A stretch of DNA of 64,000 nt from Microbulbifer sp. A4B17 (GTDB lineage: Bacteria; Pseudomonadota; Gammaproteobacteria; Pseudomonadales; Cellvibrionaceae), in contig NZ_CP029064.1 in the NCBI RefSeq assembly GCF_003076275.1, forward strand, positions 2,552,501 to 2,616,500. Reading direction: 5' to 3'. How positions within the stretch are numbered: position 1 is the stretch's first letter; each line of letters begins with the position of its first letter. The notes under the pieces are model-generated. The model was not told the origin of the DNA. It saw only the letters and a list, made by a program, of their open reading frames with translations, and ran no database searches. The position numbers were made by a program, and so were the translations under genes. This document shows, in pieces, positions 16,475 through 25,438 of this stretch.

Positions 16475-17582
16475 TCGATTCCACCTGATTCCGGTAGCGA
16501 TAGTAGGCTGCGCAAGCGCCTTCAGTGGAAACCATTGGTGCTCCCAGCGGCTGCAGGGGGTGGCAGGTCTTGGCGAAATGAGGGCAGTCTCCGGGCTTCT
16601 TCAGCCCCAGCATAATATCTCCACTGATACAGCCATTGTTTTCAGAAATGCTAACTGCTGGCAGATTGAATGTTTGTTCTGCATTAAATCCTGAGTAATC
16701 GTCGTTCAATACCAGACCGCTAGCGGGAATCTCACCTATACCCCGCCACTGTTGTGTTGCTACTTTAAAGACCTGTTTAATCAAGTCCTGGGCAACGGTA
16801 TTACCCGTTTTAGTAACCGCGCGCTGATATTGGTTTTCTACTTCACAGCGGCCACTCTCTAATTGACGGACACACCGGAGTACGCCTTCAAGGATATCCA
16901 GGGGTTCAAAGCCTGTAATCACTATTGGAACCTGGTGCTTTTGCACCAAGCTGCGGTATTGCCGATATCCGGTAATTGCGCAGACGTGACCCGCAGCAAG
17001 GAAACCTTGAATCCGGCAGTCTTCACGGGCACATATCGACTGAATTGCCGGTGTAACCAGGAACTGGGATATCAATGCGTAAAAGTTGTTGATTTGCTTT
17101 TGCTTGGCGAGGGAAAGCACCAGGGCATTGGCGGTAGCGGTCGTTTCAAAACCCACCGCAAAGAAAACGACTTGTTTACCGGGATTCTGCTCTGCCAAAT
17201 TGAGTGCTTGAAGCGGCGAGTAGACGATACGGATATCGCCCCCGGAAGCTTTGACTTCTAGCAGGTCGCGGTCAGAGCCCGGTACTCGCAACATATCGCC
17301 AAAAGAGCAGAAAATCACATTCGGGATTGCTGCAATGGCGATAGCTCTATCAATGGTTGGCTGGGGAGTGACACAAACCGGACAGCCAGGGCCATGTACC
17401 AGTTGAATTCCGTCAGGTAGCAGCTGTTGCAAGCCATATTTTGCGATTGCGTGAGTTTGCCCCCCGCAGATTTCCATAAGGGTCCATGTATGAGAACTTA
17501 TTTTCCGGATTTCTGCTGCCATTGCCCGGATAGTTTCGCTGTTGCGGTATTCCTTTAGGTATTTCATCACAGGCTGGCTCAA
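16440..17582 (-). CDS. hypD: Hydrogenase maturation protein HypD
   Basis: The protein has 380 residues. HypD, with HypC, is the scaffold where Fe(CN)2CO is assembled. Visible are MEICGGQTHAIAKYGL, the HGPGCPVCVTP cysteines, FFAVGFETTATANAL, and a C-terminal Fe-S cluster region, CISGDIMLGLKKPGDCPHFA followed by KTCHPLQPLG. Its start overlaps the hypC stop by four bases (ATGA), which indicates translational coupling. Confidence 0.96.
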   Translation of the reverse strand: MSQPVMKYLKEYRNSETIRAMAAEIRKISSHTWTLMEICGGQTHAIAKYGLQQLLPDGIQLVHGPGCPVCVTPQPTIDRAIAIAAIPNVIFCSFGDMLRVPGSDRDLLEVKASGGDIRIVYSPLQALNLAEQNPGKQVVFFAVGFETTATANALVLSLAKQKQINNFYALISQFLVTPAIQSICAREDCRIQGFLAAGHVCAITGYRQYRSLVQKHQVPIVITGFEPLDILEGVLRCVRQLESGRCEVENQYQRAVTKTGNTVAQDLIKQVFKVATQQWRGIGEIPASGLVLNDDYSGFNAEQTFNLPAVSISENNGCISGDIMLGLKKPGDCPHFAKTCHPLQPLGAPMVSTEGACAAYYRYRNQVESNESTVSNSTKR

Positions 17583-17803
17583 CCCAGTGTTTTAAGAAAT
17601 TCGAAAACTTTATTTGCTTCTTCTTCTCTCAACTTGCTGATCGCGACACCTACATGAACGATCACGTAGTCACCTACTTGCGCTTCAGGCACCAGCGACA
17701 GATTTACAGATTTACAGACATCCCCGAAGGAGACTCTACCAGTGCGCTCAAGAACTGACTCCTGCCCTATAGATTCAATTTTCCCCGGAATACCCAGGCA
17801 CAC
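17579..17803 (-). CDS. hypC: Hydrogenase maturation chaperone HypC
   Basis: The protein has 74 residues. It begins MCLGIPGKIESI; the N-terminal Cys2 coordinates the iron with HypD. It contains the usual VSLVPEAQVGDYVIVHVGVAISKLREEEA-type beta-barrel end, here read as LSLVPEAQVGDYVIVHVGVA, with the conserved His. It overlaps hypF by one base and hypD by four. Confidence 0.95.
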   Translation of the reverse strand: MCLGIPGKIESIGQESVLERTGRVSFGDVCKSVNLSLVPEAQVGDYVIVHVGVAISKLREEEANKVFEFLKTLG

Positions 17804-20118
17804 TAGGAGCTCTCCTCCCCCAGAGATTGGCCCGCGGCATCCATGCAGTGAGCGTAATGGATTTGGCCAAGGGCAATTCCACCGTCATTCGGGGGGACCT
17901 CGCTGTGGCTGTGAACAGAAAAGCCCTGACTTTCCAGCAATTGGGTAACAGTTTCGGTGAGCCGTTTATTCTGGAAAACACCGCCGGAGAGAAAGATATT
18001 CCTTTCTCCCTGCTGCAGTGCCACCGCCAACGCCATTTGTGCAAGAGTATTGTGAAAAGCTGCGGCCCGCTGCGGCAGCGATCGGTTCTCATCATAGATC
18101 AAAGCGCTGATACAAGGCGCCCAATCCAGTTCCAACTGATCTGCTTTCTTTATGAGACTAAAGGGATAGCTGTCTTTAGAGCTGACTCCACGCGCGCAAT
18201 GTTCCAGGGCCATAGCGGCTTGCCCTTCGAAACTGGTGTGTGCGGTCAGCCCCAAAAGTGCTGACACCGCATCGAATAGGCGACCGACTGAACTGCACGG
18301 TGGGCTGTTAATACCACCCTCCAGCATTGTAGCCAGGTTTTGGCGCTCACCACGGGTGAAGCATCGCTTCAATTGGCGGTTTTCCAGAGCGACAAATCCT
18401 GAAATCTCATACAGGAGGCCCGCGGCAGAGCGCCTGGGTTCCCGCACAGCTTTCTCCCCTCCCGGCAGGGGAAATGTCCGAAAACTGGCGATATGTTTAA
18501 CGGGAGATTGAGCATCCCAGTGTAAGAACTCCCCACCCCGAACGATACCACTGCGGTCGTAGCCGGTTCCGTCCCAGCAGATTCCCAGCGCTGTTCCCGA
18601 GTAAGCGTGCTCTGCCATGCAGGAAAATAAATGCGCTACATGATGCTGGACCCCGATTCGCACGGCTTTCTGTTTCATTGCCCAGCGGTGGGAGGTATAG
18701 CCTGGATGAAGGTCGTGGATTAATTTATTCGGGTGACACTGCTGTAGTTTGGTTAGATCGCCAATGGTTTGATTAAAGTGCTTCAAGGTATTGGCACTAC
18801 CTAAATCGCCAATATGTTGGCTGGGGTAAGCCCATCCGGCGTTGGATAGAGCGACCGTATTTTTTAGGTCTGCCCCCAAAGCCAGGAAGATTTCTCCCTT
18901 CTTCTTACTCTTTCGACTGAGGTCGGGCAAGGTAATCGGTAACGGAGCATAGCCACGGGCGCGTCTCAGCATCAGTGGACGATTATTGACCACCCTGAGT
19001 ACAGAATCATCCAGTGGACGCAAAATTCTACGATTGTGAATCAGGAAATAATCAGCAATTTTACCGAGACGCTCAAAGGCTTCATCATTTTCTGTACAAA
19101 TCGGTTCTTCAGCGAGATTGCCACTGGTAGCGACAAGAGGTCCACGATATTTGTGCGCGAGTAAATAGTGCAGAGGTGATGCCGGGAGCATCACCCCCAG
19201 GTCTGCGAGATTTGGTGCTACTAGCGGGTGTATCGAGGATTGACTGTTATCTTTCGCCTCCAGCAAGACAATGGGTCTTTCCCGGTTAGATAAAAGTTGC
19301 GCCTCCTGCTCAGAGACGCAGCAATCCTGGCAAACGCTTTTCAGCTCGTCATACAACAGCGCGAATGGTTTATGAGGTCGCTGCTTGCGTTGGCGCAGGT
19401 TTGCCAGGGCCTTACCGCTGGAGGCATCGGCCAACAGCTGAAACCCACCCACCCCTTTGAGGGCAATAATTTTTCCCTGGGCAAGGACGTCGAGGGCTTT
19501 GGATAGCGCCCGCTCCCGCTTGGCAATGGTGACTCCGTTAGTATTACAGAAGAGCAATTGGGGGCCGCATTGTGGGCAGGCATTGGGTTCGGCATGAAAG
19601 CGACGATTGAGGGGGTCCCGGTACTCCCCTGAGCATTTGCCGCACAGGGGGAAATGGTGCATGGAGGTGTTGACACGATCGTAGGGCAGCTTGTAAATGA
19701 TGCTGTAACGGGGGCCACAAAGAGTGCAGCTGATAAACGGGTAGTCGTATCGACGATTTTTGGGATCTGAAAGTTCCTTCAGGCAATCATCGCAAGGGGC
19801 AAGATCGGGCAGGACGATAGTTGAGCTGCTGGCGTCCCGTACACTGGGTAAAATCCGAAAACCATATTCCGCCTGAAGGGCCACCGGATAGGATTCAATT
19901 TGGGTAATCCGGCTGTATGGGGGCTTGTCTGAAGACAACTTATCGATAAACTTTTCAATCTCCCGGCTTCTTCCCTGAGCTTCAATTCGCAAGCCACCGC
20001 TGTAATTGGCTACCCAGCCTTTTAATTGGAAGCTATCTGCCAGTCGATAGACAAAAGGCCGGAACCCTACCCCTTGAACCAAACCGGCAATTTCAATACG
20101 GCGGCGTTCAGTGGCCAT
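17803..20118 (-). CDS. hypF: Carbamoyltransferase HypF
   Basis: The protein has 771 residues, the usual size. It makes carbamoyl-AMP from carbamoyl phosphate and transfers the group to HypE. Domains in order: acylphosphatase-like (about 5-90, IEIAGLVQGVGFRPFVYRLA); two zinc-finger pairs (about 109-185: CDDC, CTLC, CGKC, CPQC); a YrdC-like domain (about 200-390, KGVGGFQLLADASSGKALANL); and a Kae1-like carbamoyltransferase domain (about 410-765) with HHVAHLFSCMAEH metal-binding histidines and GICWDGTGYDRSG. It overlaps hypA at its start by eleven bases. Confidence 0.96.
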   Translation of the reverse strand: MATERRRIEIAGLVQGVGFRPFVYRLADSFQLKGWVANYSGGLRIEAQGRSREIEKFIDKLSSDKPPYSRITQIESYPVALQAEYGFRILPSVRDASSSTIVLPDLAPCDDCLKELSDPKNRRYDYPFISCTLCGPRYSIIYKLPYDRVNTSMHHFPLCGKCSGEYRDPLNRRFHAEPNACPQCGPQLLFCNTNGVTIAKRERALSKALDVLAQGKIIALKGVGGFQLLADASSGKALANLRQRKQRPHKPFALLYDELKSVCQDCCVSEQEAQLLSNRERPIVLLEAKDNSQSSIHPLVAPNLADLGVMLPASPLHYLLAHKYRGPLVATSGNLAEEPICTENDEAFERLGKIADYFLIHNRRILRPLDDSVLRVVNNRPLMLRRARGYAPLPITLPDLSRKSKKKGEIFLALGADLKNTVALSNAGWAYPSQHIGDLGSANTLKHFNQTIGDLTKLQQCHPNKLIHDLHPGYTSHRWAMKQKAVRIGVQHHVAHLFSCMAEHAYSGTALGICWDGTGYDRSGIVRGGEFLHWDAQSPVKHIASFRTFPLPGGEKAVREPRRSAAGLLYEISGFVALENRQLKRCFTRGERQNLATMLEGGINSPPCSSVGRLFDAVSALLGLTAHTSFEGQAAMALEHCARGVSSKDSYPFSLIKKADQLELDWAPCISALIYDENRSLPQRAAAFHNTLAQMALAVALQQGERNIFLSGGVFQNKRLTETVTQLLESQGFSVHSHSEVPPNDGGIALGQIHYAHCMDAAGQSLGEESS

Positions 20119-20380
20119 CAGTCTCCTCGAACTTTAAGCTCTCCAGGATTACGTCCTGGGCTTCCCTGTGATTGATATCCTTGAGTTCATCAATCTCTAG
20201 CTTAATCCCTTCAAGTGAGGTGCCGAGTACCTCCCTGTCAAAATGCTCCCGCAAGTGCTTGGCAGATATATGCGCCAAAGCACCCAGACGCAATCGGACG
20301 CCGATCGGCTTGCCCGGCTCATCTGAGGCGAGTTCGTGTATTTTATCGATCAGGTTTTTGATGAGATTCATTTCGTGCAT
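20108..20380 (-). CDS. hypA: HypA-like nickel chaperone lacking the zinc domain
   Basis: The protein has 90 residues. The N-terminus [18 protein letters not shown] has the nickel-ligating Met1-His2 of HypA, and VRLRLGALAHISAKHLREHFD is the usual second strand and helix. Standard HypA is about 113 residues with two CxxC zinc motifs in the middle. This protein has no cysteine at all and ends LEIDELKDINHREAQDVILE, replacing the zinc domain by an acidic tail. Because hypF begins inside its end, the stop is not a random late truncation. It may still deliver nickel, but without the zinc domain its docking to partners must differ. No hypB GTPase gene is in the cluster. Confidence 0.8.
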   Translation of the reverse strand: MHEMNLIKNLIDKIHELASDEPGKPIGVRLRLGALAHISAKHLREHFDREVLGTSLEGIKLEIDELKDINHREAQDVILESLKFEETDGH

Positions 20381-20864
20381 TGCGGTCTCCGCTATTTAGC
20401 GACAGGTGCGCGAGTATGACTTGTTCCGCTTGAATTACAGCGCTGGCAACCTTGGGGGATAGACACTCTCCTTTTGCCAGGTTCTCTGAATTGATGGCAA
20501 AGATATCCAGGCGTTCAGGCAGGGAACCGATAAGCTTTCCCAGAGACAGCGCTTCGCTCAAGCCAAATCCGTGACTCGATGTATTGCATAGTGATGGTGC
20601 AAGCGTGTTTCTCAGGCCATCAATCGCGATGATGTCCCCTACCGGGTGCTGATTACTCACCACAGCATCAACAAGGCAAACCCATCGATTTTTCCAATGC
20701 GTCAATAAATGCAGAATATCGCCACCGCTTTCGAGGTATTCCACCGATGCTCCGAGCTTGGGACGCAAACGAGCGACGACATGTGGCCCCACACCATCAT
20801 CGCTACGCAGGGGATTTCCCAGACTTACCAGTAGCCACGGGTTAGGAACTCTGACCTTGCCCAT
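20343..20864 (-). CDS. NiFe-hydrogenase maturation endopeptidase
   Basis: A 173-residue protease of the HycI/HyaD/HoxW family, which removes the C-terminal extension of the large subunit after nickel insertion. It has [21 protein letters not shown] (nickel-sensing Asp), [17 protein letters not shown] (second Asp) and [12 protein letters not shown] (His). Its start overlaps the large-subunit gene by 23 bases and its end overlaps hypA by 38. Its expected substrate is the alpha subunit encoded upstream, cut after the DPCISCSTH motif. Confidence 0.9.
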   Translation of the reverse strand: MGKVRVPNPWLLVSLGNPLRSDDGVGPHVVARLRPKLGASVEYLESGGDILHLLTHWKNRWVCLVDAVVSNQHPVGDIIAIDGLRNTLAPSLCNTSSHGFGLSEALSLGKLIGSLPERLDIFAINSENLAKGECLSPKVASAVIQAEQVILAHLSLNSGDRNARNESHQKPDR

Positions 20865-22164
20865 TATTCAAATGTAGCTGCAGGAAATGTGTTGAGCAGG
20901 AAATACAGGGGTCGTAGTTTCTTATTGCCCGTTCACATAATCCTCGTAGCTTGTCCTCTGGAAAGTGCATAAAGCTCGGTAACATCAGGCGGAGGTCGTC
21001 CTCTATGGTCTTTTGGTTTTGTGAGGTCGGGGCGACGATTTTTGCCACTGTGATCTTTCCGTTCTTATCGATGTCGTAACGGTGATATAAAAGTCCGCGC
21101 GGAGCCTCGGTAGCTGCACAACCACTTGCGGCTTTGGGCTTCGTTGCCAGGTGGGGCTCCTCGGGTTTCTGGTACTTGCCAATAATCCGCAGGGCTTCTT
21201 CGAATGCGTGCAAGACCTCGAGGCTCCTGACCAGAATGCTCTGGAAAGGATTTAAACAGGGGGCCGCGACCTTGAGGCTCTCTGCAAGTTGCCGGGCTCT
21301 TGGCGACAGCTTGTCTCGATTGAGATTAAAGCGAGCGATGGGACCTACCAGATAGGCTCCCCTATTCTTCAGGGTGCAATGCAGCGCGGTGCTGTGGGCC
21401 AGGTGTTCTTCTTCAAAGTAATTCTCGTAGTCGCGGGCAGTAATATCGAGCCCCTTACTGGAAGTGATCCTGCCTTCATTCATTGGGTATTCTGTGGGGT
21501 GCTTCAGGGCAACAAATTCGTAGTGATTATCACGGCGCCACTCGTAATTGGGAAAAGGTAAGGTCGACGACCAGATCACCAGTTGCTCGGCGAGATCCCG
21601 GGCAGTTTCCAGCTGCTCTGCCAGGGCTGTGAGTTCGCGATTTTCCGGAACTTTGTAGAAACCCCCAACCCTGACATTGATGGGATGTACTTCCCTGCCA
21701 CCGATCAATCGAACCAGAGCATTCCCCGCCTTTTTGATCTCCAGGGCATTCTTAACCACCTCTGGGTGATCCTTAGCCATTGCAACAGCATTGGGGTAAC
21801 CGAGAAAGTCCGGTGCGTGGAGCATACTGATATGCAGCATATGGCTCTCGATCCATTCTCCGCAGTAGAGCAATCGGCGCAGCTCCCGCAAGGCACCACT
21901 CGGTTTAATCCCCAGTGCATCTTCCATTCCATGGACGGCGCTCATCTGGTAGGCCACCGGGCAGATTCCGCAAATGCGCGCGGTTATATCCGGGGCCTCC
22001 AGGTAATCACGCCCCCTGAGAAGTGCTTCAAAGAATCTGGGGGGTTCAAAAATCTTGAGTTGTACCTTCTGTACGCCGCTGTCGTCGTAGTCGATATGGA
22101 GGGCCCCCTCCCCTTCGACTCGGGCGAGATAGTCCACTTTAATCGTCTTGCTGTGACCCGCCAT
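20842..22164 (-). CDS. NiFe hydrogenase, large (alpha) catalytic subunit, group 3b-like
   Basis: The protein has 440 residues. It holds the NiFe centre: the N-terminal ligand pair is in [18 protein letters not shown] (Cys65 and Cys68) and the C-terminal pair in DPCISCSTH (Cys420 and Cys423). A 14-residue tail follows His426 and should be removed by the neighbouring endopeptidase. Its size and gene order (beta, gamma, delta, alpha) fit cytoplasmic group 3b bidirectional NAD(P)-linked hydrogenases, also called sulfhydrogenases, rather than membrane uptake enzymes, as no signal peptides are present in the set. The physiological direction (H2 use or evolution) is not shown. Confidence 0.93.
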   Translation of the reverse strand: MAGHSKTIKVDYLARVEGEGALHIDYDDSGVQKVQLKIFEPPRFFEALLRGRDYLEAPDITARICGICPVAYQMSAVHGMEDALGIKPSGALRELRRLLYCGEWIESHMLHISMLHAPDFLGYPNAVAMAKDHPEVVKNALEIKKAGNALVRLIGGREVHPINVRVGGFYKVPENRELTALAEQLETARDLAEQLVIWSSTLPFPNYEWRRDNHYEFVALKHPTEYPMNEGRITSSKGLDITARDYENYFEEEHLAHSTALHCTLKNRGAYLVGPIARFNLNRDKLSPRARQLAESLKVAAPCLNPFQSILVRSLEVLHAFEEALRIIGKYQKPEEPHLATKPKAASGCAATEAPRGLLYHRYDIDKNGKITVAKIVAPTSQNQKTIEDDLRLMLPSFMHFPEDKLRGLCERAIRNYDPCISCSTHFLQLHLNNGQGQSS

Positions 22165-22207
22165 ATAGACCGCCTTAAAGCCGAGTCAGTGTGTATAAGT
22201 GAGTATT

Positions 22208-23026
22208 CTAAGTGCGTCCATCCCTTTCCCTAACCTCACTTTCTACTTTAAATGCATCTGCTAATGGATTGAAATTTCGAAGGTTTTCTATAGTTAAAGT
22301 GTTTTCTACATTCAATTTTTCCAGCCACCAATGGCACAGAGATCCAGTGTTGGAGTTTTCCTTGGGGCCATAGCAAGCGTAGCAACCACGGTTGTAGCTC
22401 GGACAGATAGCTCCACATCCAGCGTGGGTAACAGGCCCCATACAGGGGGTGCCGTGGGCAACCCATATGCACACATTGCCCCGCAACTTACATTCCATAC
22501 AGACCGAGTGATTAGCTACCTGGGGTGGCCTTCTATGCAGGAAGGCGCTGATGACCTCCAGAAGTTGATTCTTGTTGATGGGGCAGCCTTGTAACTCGAA
22601 GTCCACCGGAACATGTGCCGAGATCGGAGTGGAGTCCTTTAGCGTGGTAATGTATTCAGGGTGTGCATAAACCGCACGGGTGAACTCTTCTACATCGGCA
22701 AAATTTCGCAGAGCCTGTATGCCGCCAGCAGTAGCGCAGGCCCCGATACAGATAAGAACCCGGGATTGACGCCTGACCTCCAGAATCCTCTCTTTATCTG
22801 CCGGGGTAGTAATGGAACCCTCAACCAGGGAGATATCAAAAGGCCCCTCTTGAATTTCACTGGATGCCTCCATGAAGTAAGCAATATCCAATTGGTCCGC
22901 GAGAGAGAGAAGCTCATCTTCACAATCCAACAAACTCAGCTGGCATCCATCACAGGAAGTGAACTTCCAAACAGCCAGTTTGGGGAGAGATTTACTAGAG
23001 GCTACAGGCTGTTGATTTGGAACCAC
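22208..23026 (-). CDS. NiFe hydrogenase, small (delta) subunit
   Basis: The protein has 272 residues and carries Fe-S clusters that relay electrons from the NiFe centre. Visible are [18 protein letters not shown] (proximal cluster), [55 protein letters not shown] and [18 protein letters not shown] (medial and distal clusters). There is no twin-arginine signal, consistent with a cytoplasmic enzyme. It overlaps the gamma-subunit gene by 25 bases, and 43 bases separate it from the alpha gene. Confidence 0.93.
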   Translation of the reverse strand: MVPNQQPVASSKSLPKLAVWKFTSCDGCQLSLLDCEDELLSLADQLDIAYFMEASSEIQEGPFDISLVEGSITTPADKERILEVRRQSRVLICIGACATAGGIQALRNFADVEEFTRAVYAHPEYITTLKDSTPISAHVPVDFELQGCPINKNQLLEVISAFLHRRPPQVANHSVCMECKLRGNVCIWVAHGTPCMGPVTHAGCGAICPSYNRGCYACYGPKENSNTGSLCHWWLEKLNVENTLTIENLRNFNPLADAFKVESEVRERDGRT

Positions 23027-23811
23027 TGGCGAACATTCCGGTAGCAGAATACGGGACCGTCCTTACAAACAAAGTTAGGCCCCCATTGGCAGTGGCCGCA
23101 CAAGCCGATAGCACACTTCATATTTCGCTCCATCGACAGGTAGATATTGGACTCGGCAACGCCCTTATGTCGAAGCACTTGAATACAAAATCGCATCATA
23201 ATTTCCGGACCGCACAAAAATATCAGGGCATTACCTGTATCCAGTGTAGATATACGCAGGGGATCGGTAATTACACCAACATGACCTTCCCAAGTGCTGT
23301 CGGCATGATCTACCGATACCACTAATTCAAACGACTTTCCCCAGTCTTCCAACTCTTGCTGGTAAAGCAGTTCTTGTGGTCGCCGGGCTCCATAAAAAAC
23401 CTGCAAGCTACGTGCCGGCAATTGCCCCTTGAGAAAGCTGTAGATCAATGGACGAAGTGGCGCCAGGCCGAGACCTCCGGCAATGACTATCAGCGGCCGC
23501 CGCTTAACCAGGCCAATTGGCCAGCCCTGCCCAAAGGGCCCCCGGACACCCAATTGACTGCCTTCTGGCAATCGGCAAAGGGCCTGGGTTGCGAGCCCCT
23601 GGCTTTTGATCGTGTGGATCAGGGGCTCATCACTTGAGGTGCCTGGTCCGCTTGAGGAAATCGCAACCTCTCCCGCGCCAAAGGCATAGAGCATATTGAA
23701 TTGCCCTGGGTGTATTGAGTCTCGGGATTTGCCTTCCCGCGTGAGTGCCAGGGTTACGGTCCCAGGATACTCTTCACGGCGCTGCTCTATCCGCCATACC
23801 TGGGGTATCAC
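23002..23811 (-). CDS. Hydrogenase gamma subunit, FAD/NAD(P)-binding oxidoreductase
   Basis: A 269-residue protein of the ferredoxin-NADP reductase superfamily. The N-terminal flavin-binding barrel ends in [21 protein letters not shown], the nucleotide-binding part has [20 protein letters not shown] and [15 protein letters not shown], and a C-terminal [2Fe-2S] motif reads [20 protein letters not shown]. It links the hydrogenase to NAD(P)H. Its start overlaps the preceding cyclic-nucleotide-binding gene by four bases. Confidence 0.93.
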   Translation of the reverse strand: MIPQVWRIEQRREEYPGTVTLALTREGKSRDSIHPGQFNMLYAFGAGEVAISSSGPGTSSDEPLIHTIKSQGLATQALCRLPEGSQLGVRGPFGQGWPIGLVKRRPLIVIAGGLGLAPLRPLIYSFLKGQLPARSLQVFYGARRPQELLYQQELEDWGKSFELVVSVDHADSTWEGHVGVITDPLRISTLDTGNALIFLCGPEIMMRFCIQVLRHKGVAESNIYLSMERNMKCAIGLCGHCQWGPNFVCKDGPVFCYRNVRQWFQINSL

Positions 23812-24290
23812 GGCTGGCGATCTCCTTGTGAGGGGTGTGGCCCATAGAGGTCCAATAGCTGTATACGTGTTGCCTGTAGTCTATCTGTTGCGATCTTGGC
23901 AAACCGCTTCATCAGTTCAAAGCCGAGTCTTGGTTCTCTTTCGCACTTATCCCTGAGACACTTCCCCCCTAACCGCAGGCTGCGTACTGACGTTAGTGCG
24001 CGGGCATCGAAGGCCGTACGGTAAGGTGGATAGAGCCAGGACCAGCCAAAAATATCTCCGCCGTGGAGCGTCATCAGGCAAAGGGGGCCGTAGTTGGGCA
24101 CAAAAGTTTCCACCGCCACACGCCCCGAGCGAATCAGAAAGAAATGATCGGCCGAAGTATTTTCCCTTGCTAAATATTCCCCTTCTTTATAGTGGCCATT
24201 TGAGGTGCAGCCGGAGAGGAATTGTAAGTCCTTCTCAGCCAGGCCGTTAAAGAATGGATGCTCATGCAAAAGATCCGTAATTGTTTTCAC
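23808..24290 (-). CDS. Cyclic-nucleotide-binding domain protein without DNA-binding domain
   Basis: A 160-residue protein consisting of one Crp-like sensor domain: [22 protein letters not shown], the [28 protein letters not shown] barrel, and [22 protein letters not shown] in place of the phosphate-binding cassette, followed by a single helix. No helix-turn-helix follows, so it is not a transcription factor. It lies between the beta and gamma genes, overlapping each by four bases, so it is made in step with the hydrogenase and may modulate its activity. The ligand is not known; the cassette lacks the obvious cAMP-type Arg-Ser pair. Confidence 0.87.
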   Translation of the reverse strand: MKTITDLLHEHPFFNGLAEKDLQFLSGCTSNGHYKEGEYLARENTSADHFFLIRSGRVAVETFVPNYGPLCLMTLHGGDIFGWSWLYPPYRTAFDARALTSVRSLRLGGKCLRDKCEREPRLGFELMKRFAKIATDRLQATRIQLLDLYGPHPSQGDRQP

Positions 24291-25423
24291 TTTTGCTCCT
24301 GGGCGCGAATTTTCTGCACCTCTTCAGTAATATCGATGCCCACCGGGCACCAAGTGATACAGCGGCCACAACCGATACAGCCGGAAGTATCAAACTGGTC
24401 GTACCAAGTCGCCAGCTTGTGAGTCATCCACTGCCGGTAACGAGAGCGGGTATCTGCCCTGACCGAGCCCCCGGACAAATAACTCAAATCAGCAGTGAAA
24501 CAGGAGTCCCAACGCTCCCAGCGCTCCGCCTCTGCTCCAGTAAGATCGGTGGTATCTTCAACCGTTGAGCAAAAGCAGGTAGGACAGGCCAAGGTGCAAT
24601 TGGCACAGGATAGACAGCGATCGGCGACCTGCTCCCAAATCGGGCTGTCATAGTTTCGGTAGAGTAGCTCCTTCAAATCTGAGCTATCGAACTGGCGCGG
24701 GCCGCTGCGAATTTTTTCAGCGGTACTTTCCACCGCCTGGTGGGCGTCAGAGGTTTCCTCTGGTGTGGCACTTTCTATGGGAAGCTGGTTCAATACTTGT
24801 TTGCCAGCGGGGGTACCACTTCGTATCAAGAAAAAGTGTTGCTTGATGTCAATCACTTCCGTCAATACCAGGTCACTGGCCAGTTGTACTTCTGGTCCGG
24901 TGTTCATAGAGGTGCAGAAGCAGGTGCTGGCCGCAGTGGTACACTCAACCGCTATGGTGAATAAACCGGCACGGCGTTTCTCATAACTGCTGTTTTTGTA
25001 TTCACCATGGGTAAACACCTTGTCCTGTATGGCAATACCATGTAGTTCACAGCTGCGCACTCCCAGGAAAGCGTATTTAACAGGTGGTTCTTCGATCTCC
25101 AGAATCTGCAATTCCCCGCCAGTGTTGCTCGCCTTCCATATCGGTCGTCGAGGAAGTTGCAAAAACTGTTTCCAGGAGTGTGGTCCAACCGAGTATCCAA
25201 AATATGCAGAATCGGAACGGCGCTTTACCCGGTAGCGCCCTCCTTCCTGCTCATCGGTCCAGCCCTGAGGGAGATCTGTTGCTGAGGTTATTTCACCATA
25301 GGTAATGGCCCTGTTATGTAATACAGGGCCATGTAATTGATAACCTTCGGTGCGGACTGCCTGGATCAAGGTGTCCAGATCCTCCGCCCGTAGCTTGAGC
25401 GATTTCAAAAGACCCGATGACAA
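24287..25423 (-). CDS. Hydrogenase beta subunit, 4Fe-4S electron-transfer protein
   Basis: The protein has 378 residues. It has two C-terminal [4Fe-4S] motifs, [16 protein letters not shown] and [16 protein letters not shown], and an additional cysteine-rich stretch [18 protein letters not shown] of the type seen in HydB/HyhB. It moves electrons between the delta subunit and the flavin subunit. It starts at a TTG at 25423 with a weak ribosome-binding site, only 15 bases after the stop of a curlin-like gene, so its translation may depend on that upstream gene. Confidence 0.9.
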   Translation of the reverse strand: MSSGLLKSLKLRAEDLDTLIQAVRTEGYQLHGPVLHNRAITYGEITSATDLPQGWTDEQEGGRYRVKRRSDSAYFGYSVGPHSWKQFLQLPRRPIWKASNTGGELQILEIEEPPVKYAFLGVRSCELHGIAIQDKVFTHGEYKNSSYEKRRAGLFTIAVECTTAASTCFCTSMNTGPEVQLASDLVLTEVIDIKQHFFLIRSGTPAGKQVLNQLPIESATPEETSDAHQAVESTAEKIRSGPRQFDSSDLKELLYRNYDSPIWEQVADRCLSCANCTLACPTCFCSTVEDTTDLTGAEAERWERWDSCFTADLSYLSGGSVRADTRSRYRQWMTHKLATWYDQFDTSGCIGCGRCITWCPVGIDITEEVQKIRAQEQK

Positions 25424-25438
25424 TCTTTAGTAATAAGG

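Noticed and set aside
18236..18511. Plus-strand open frame inside hypF
   Set aside because: It lies wholly within a clear hypF coding sequence with family motifs on the other strand, and has no ribosome-binding site or family resemblance.
20108..20380. HypA as simply truncated by a sequencing error
   Set aside because: hypF begins within the last codons in a different frame and carries its own conserved start, so an error would have to disturb both frames.
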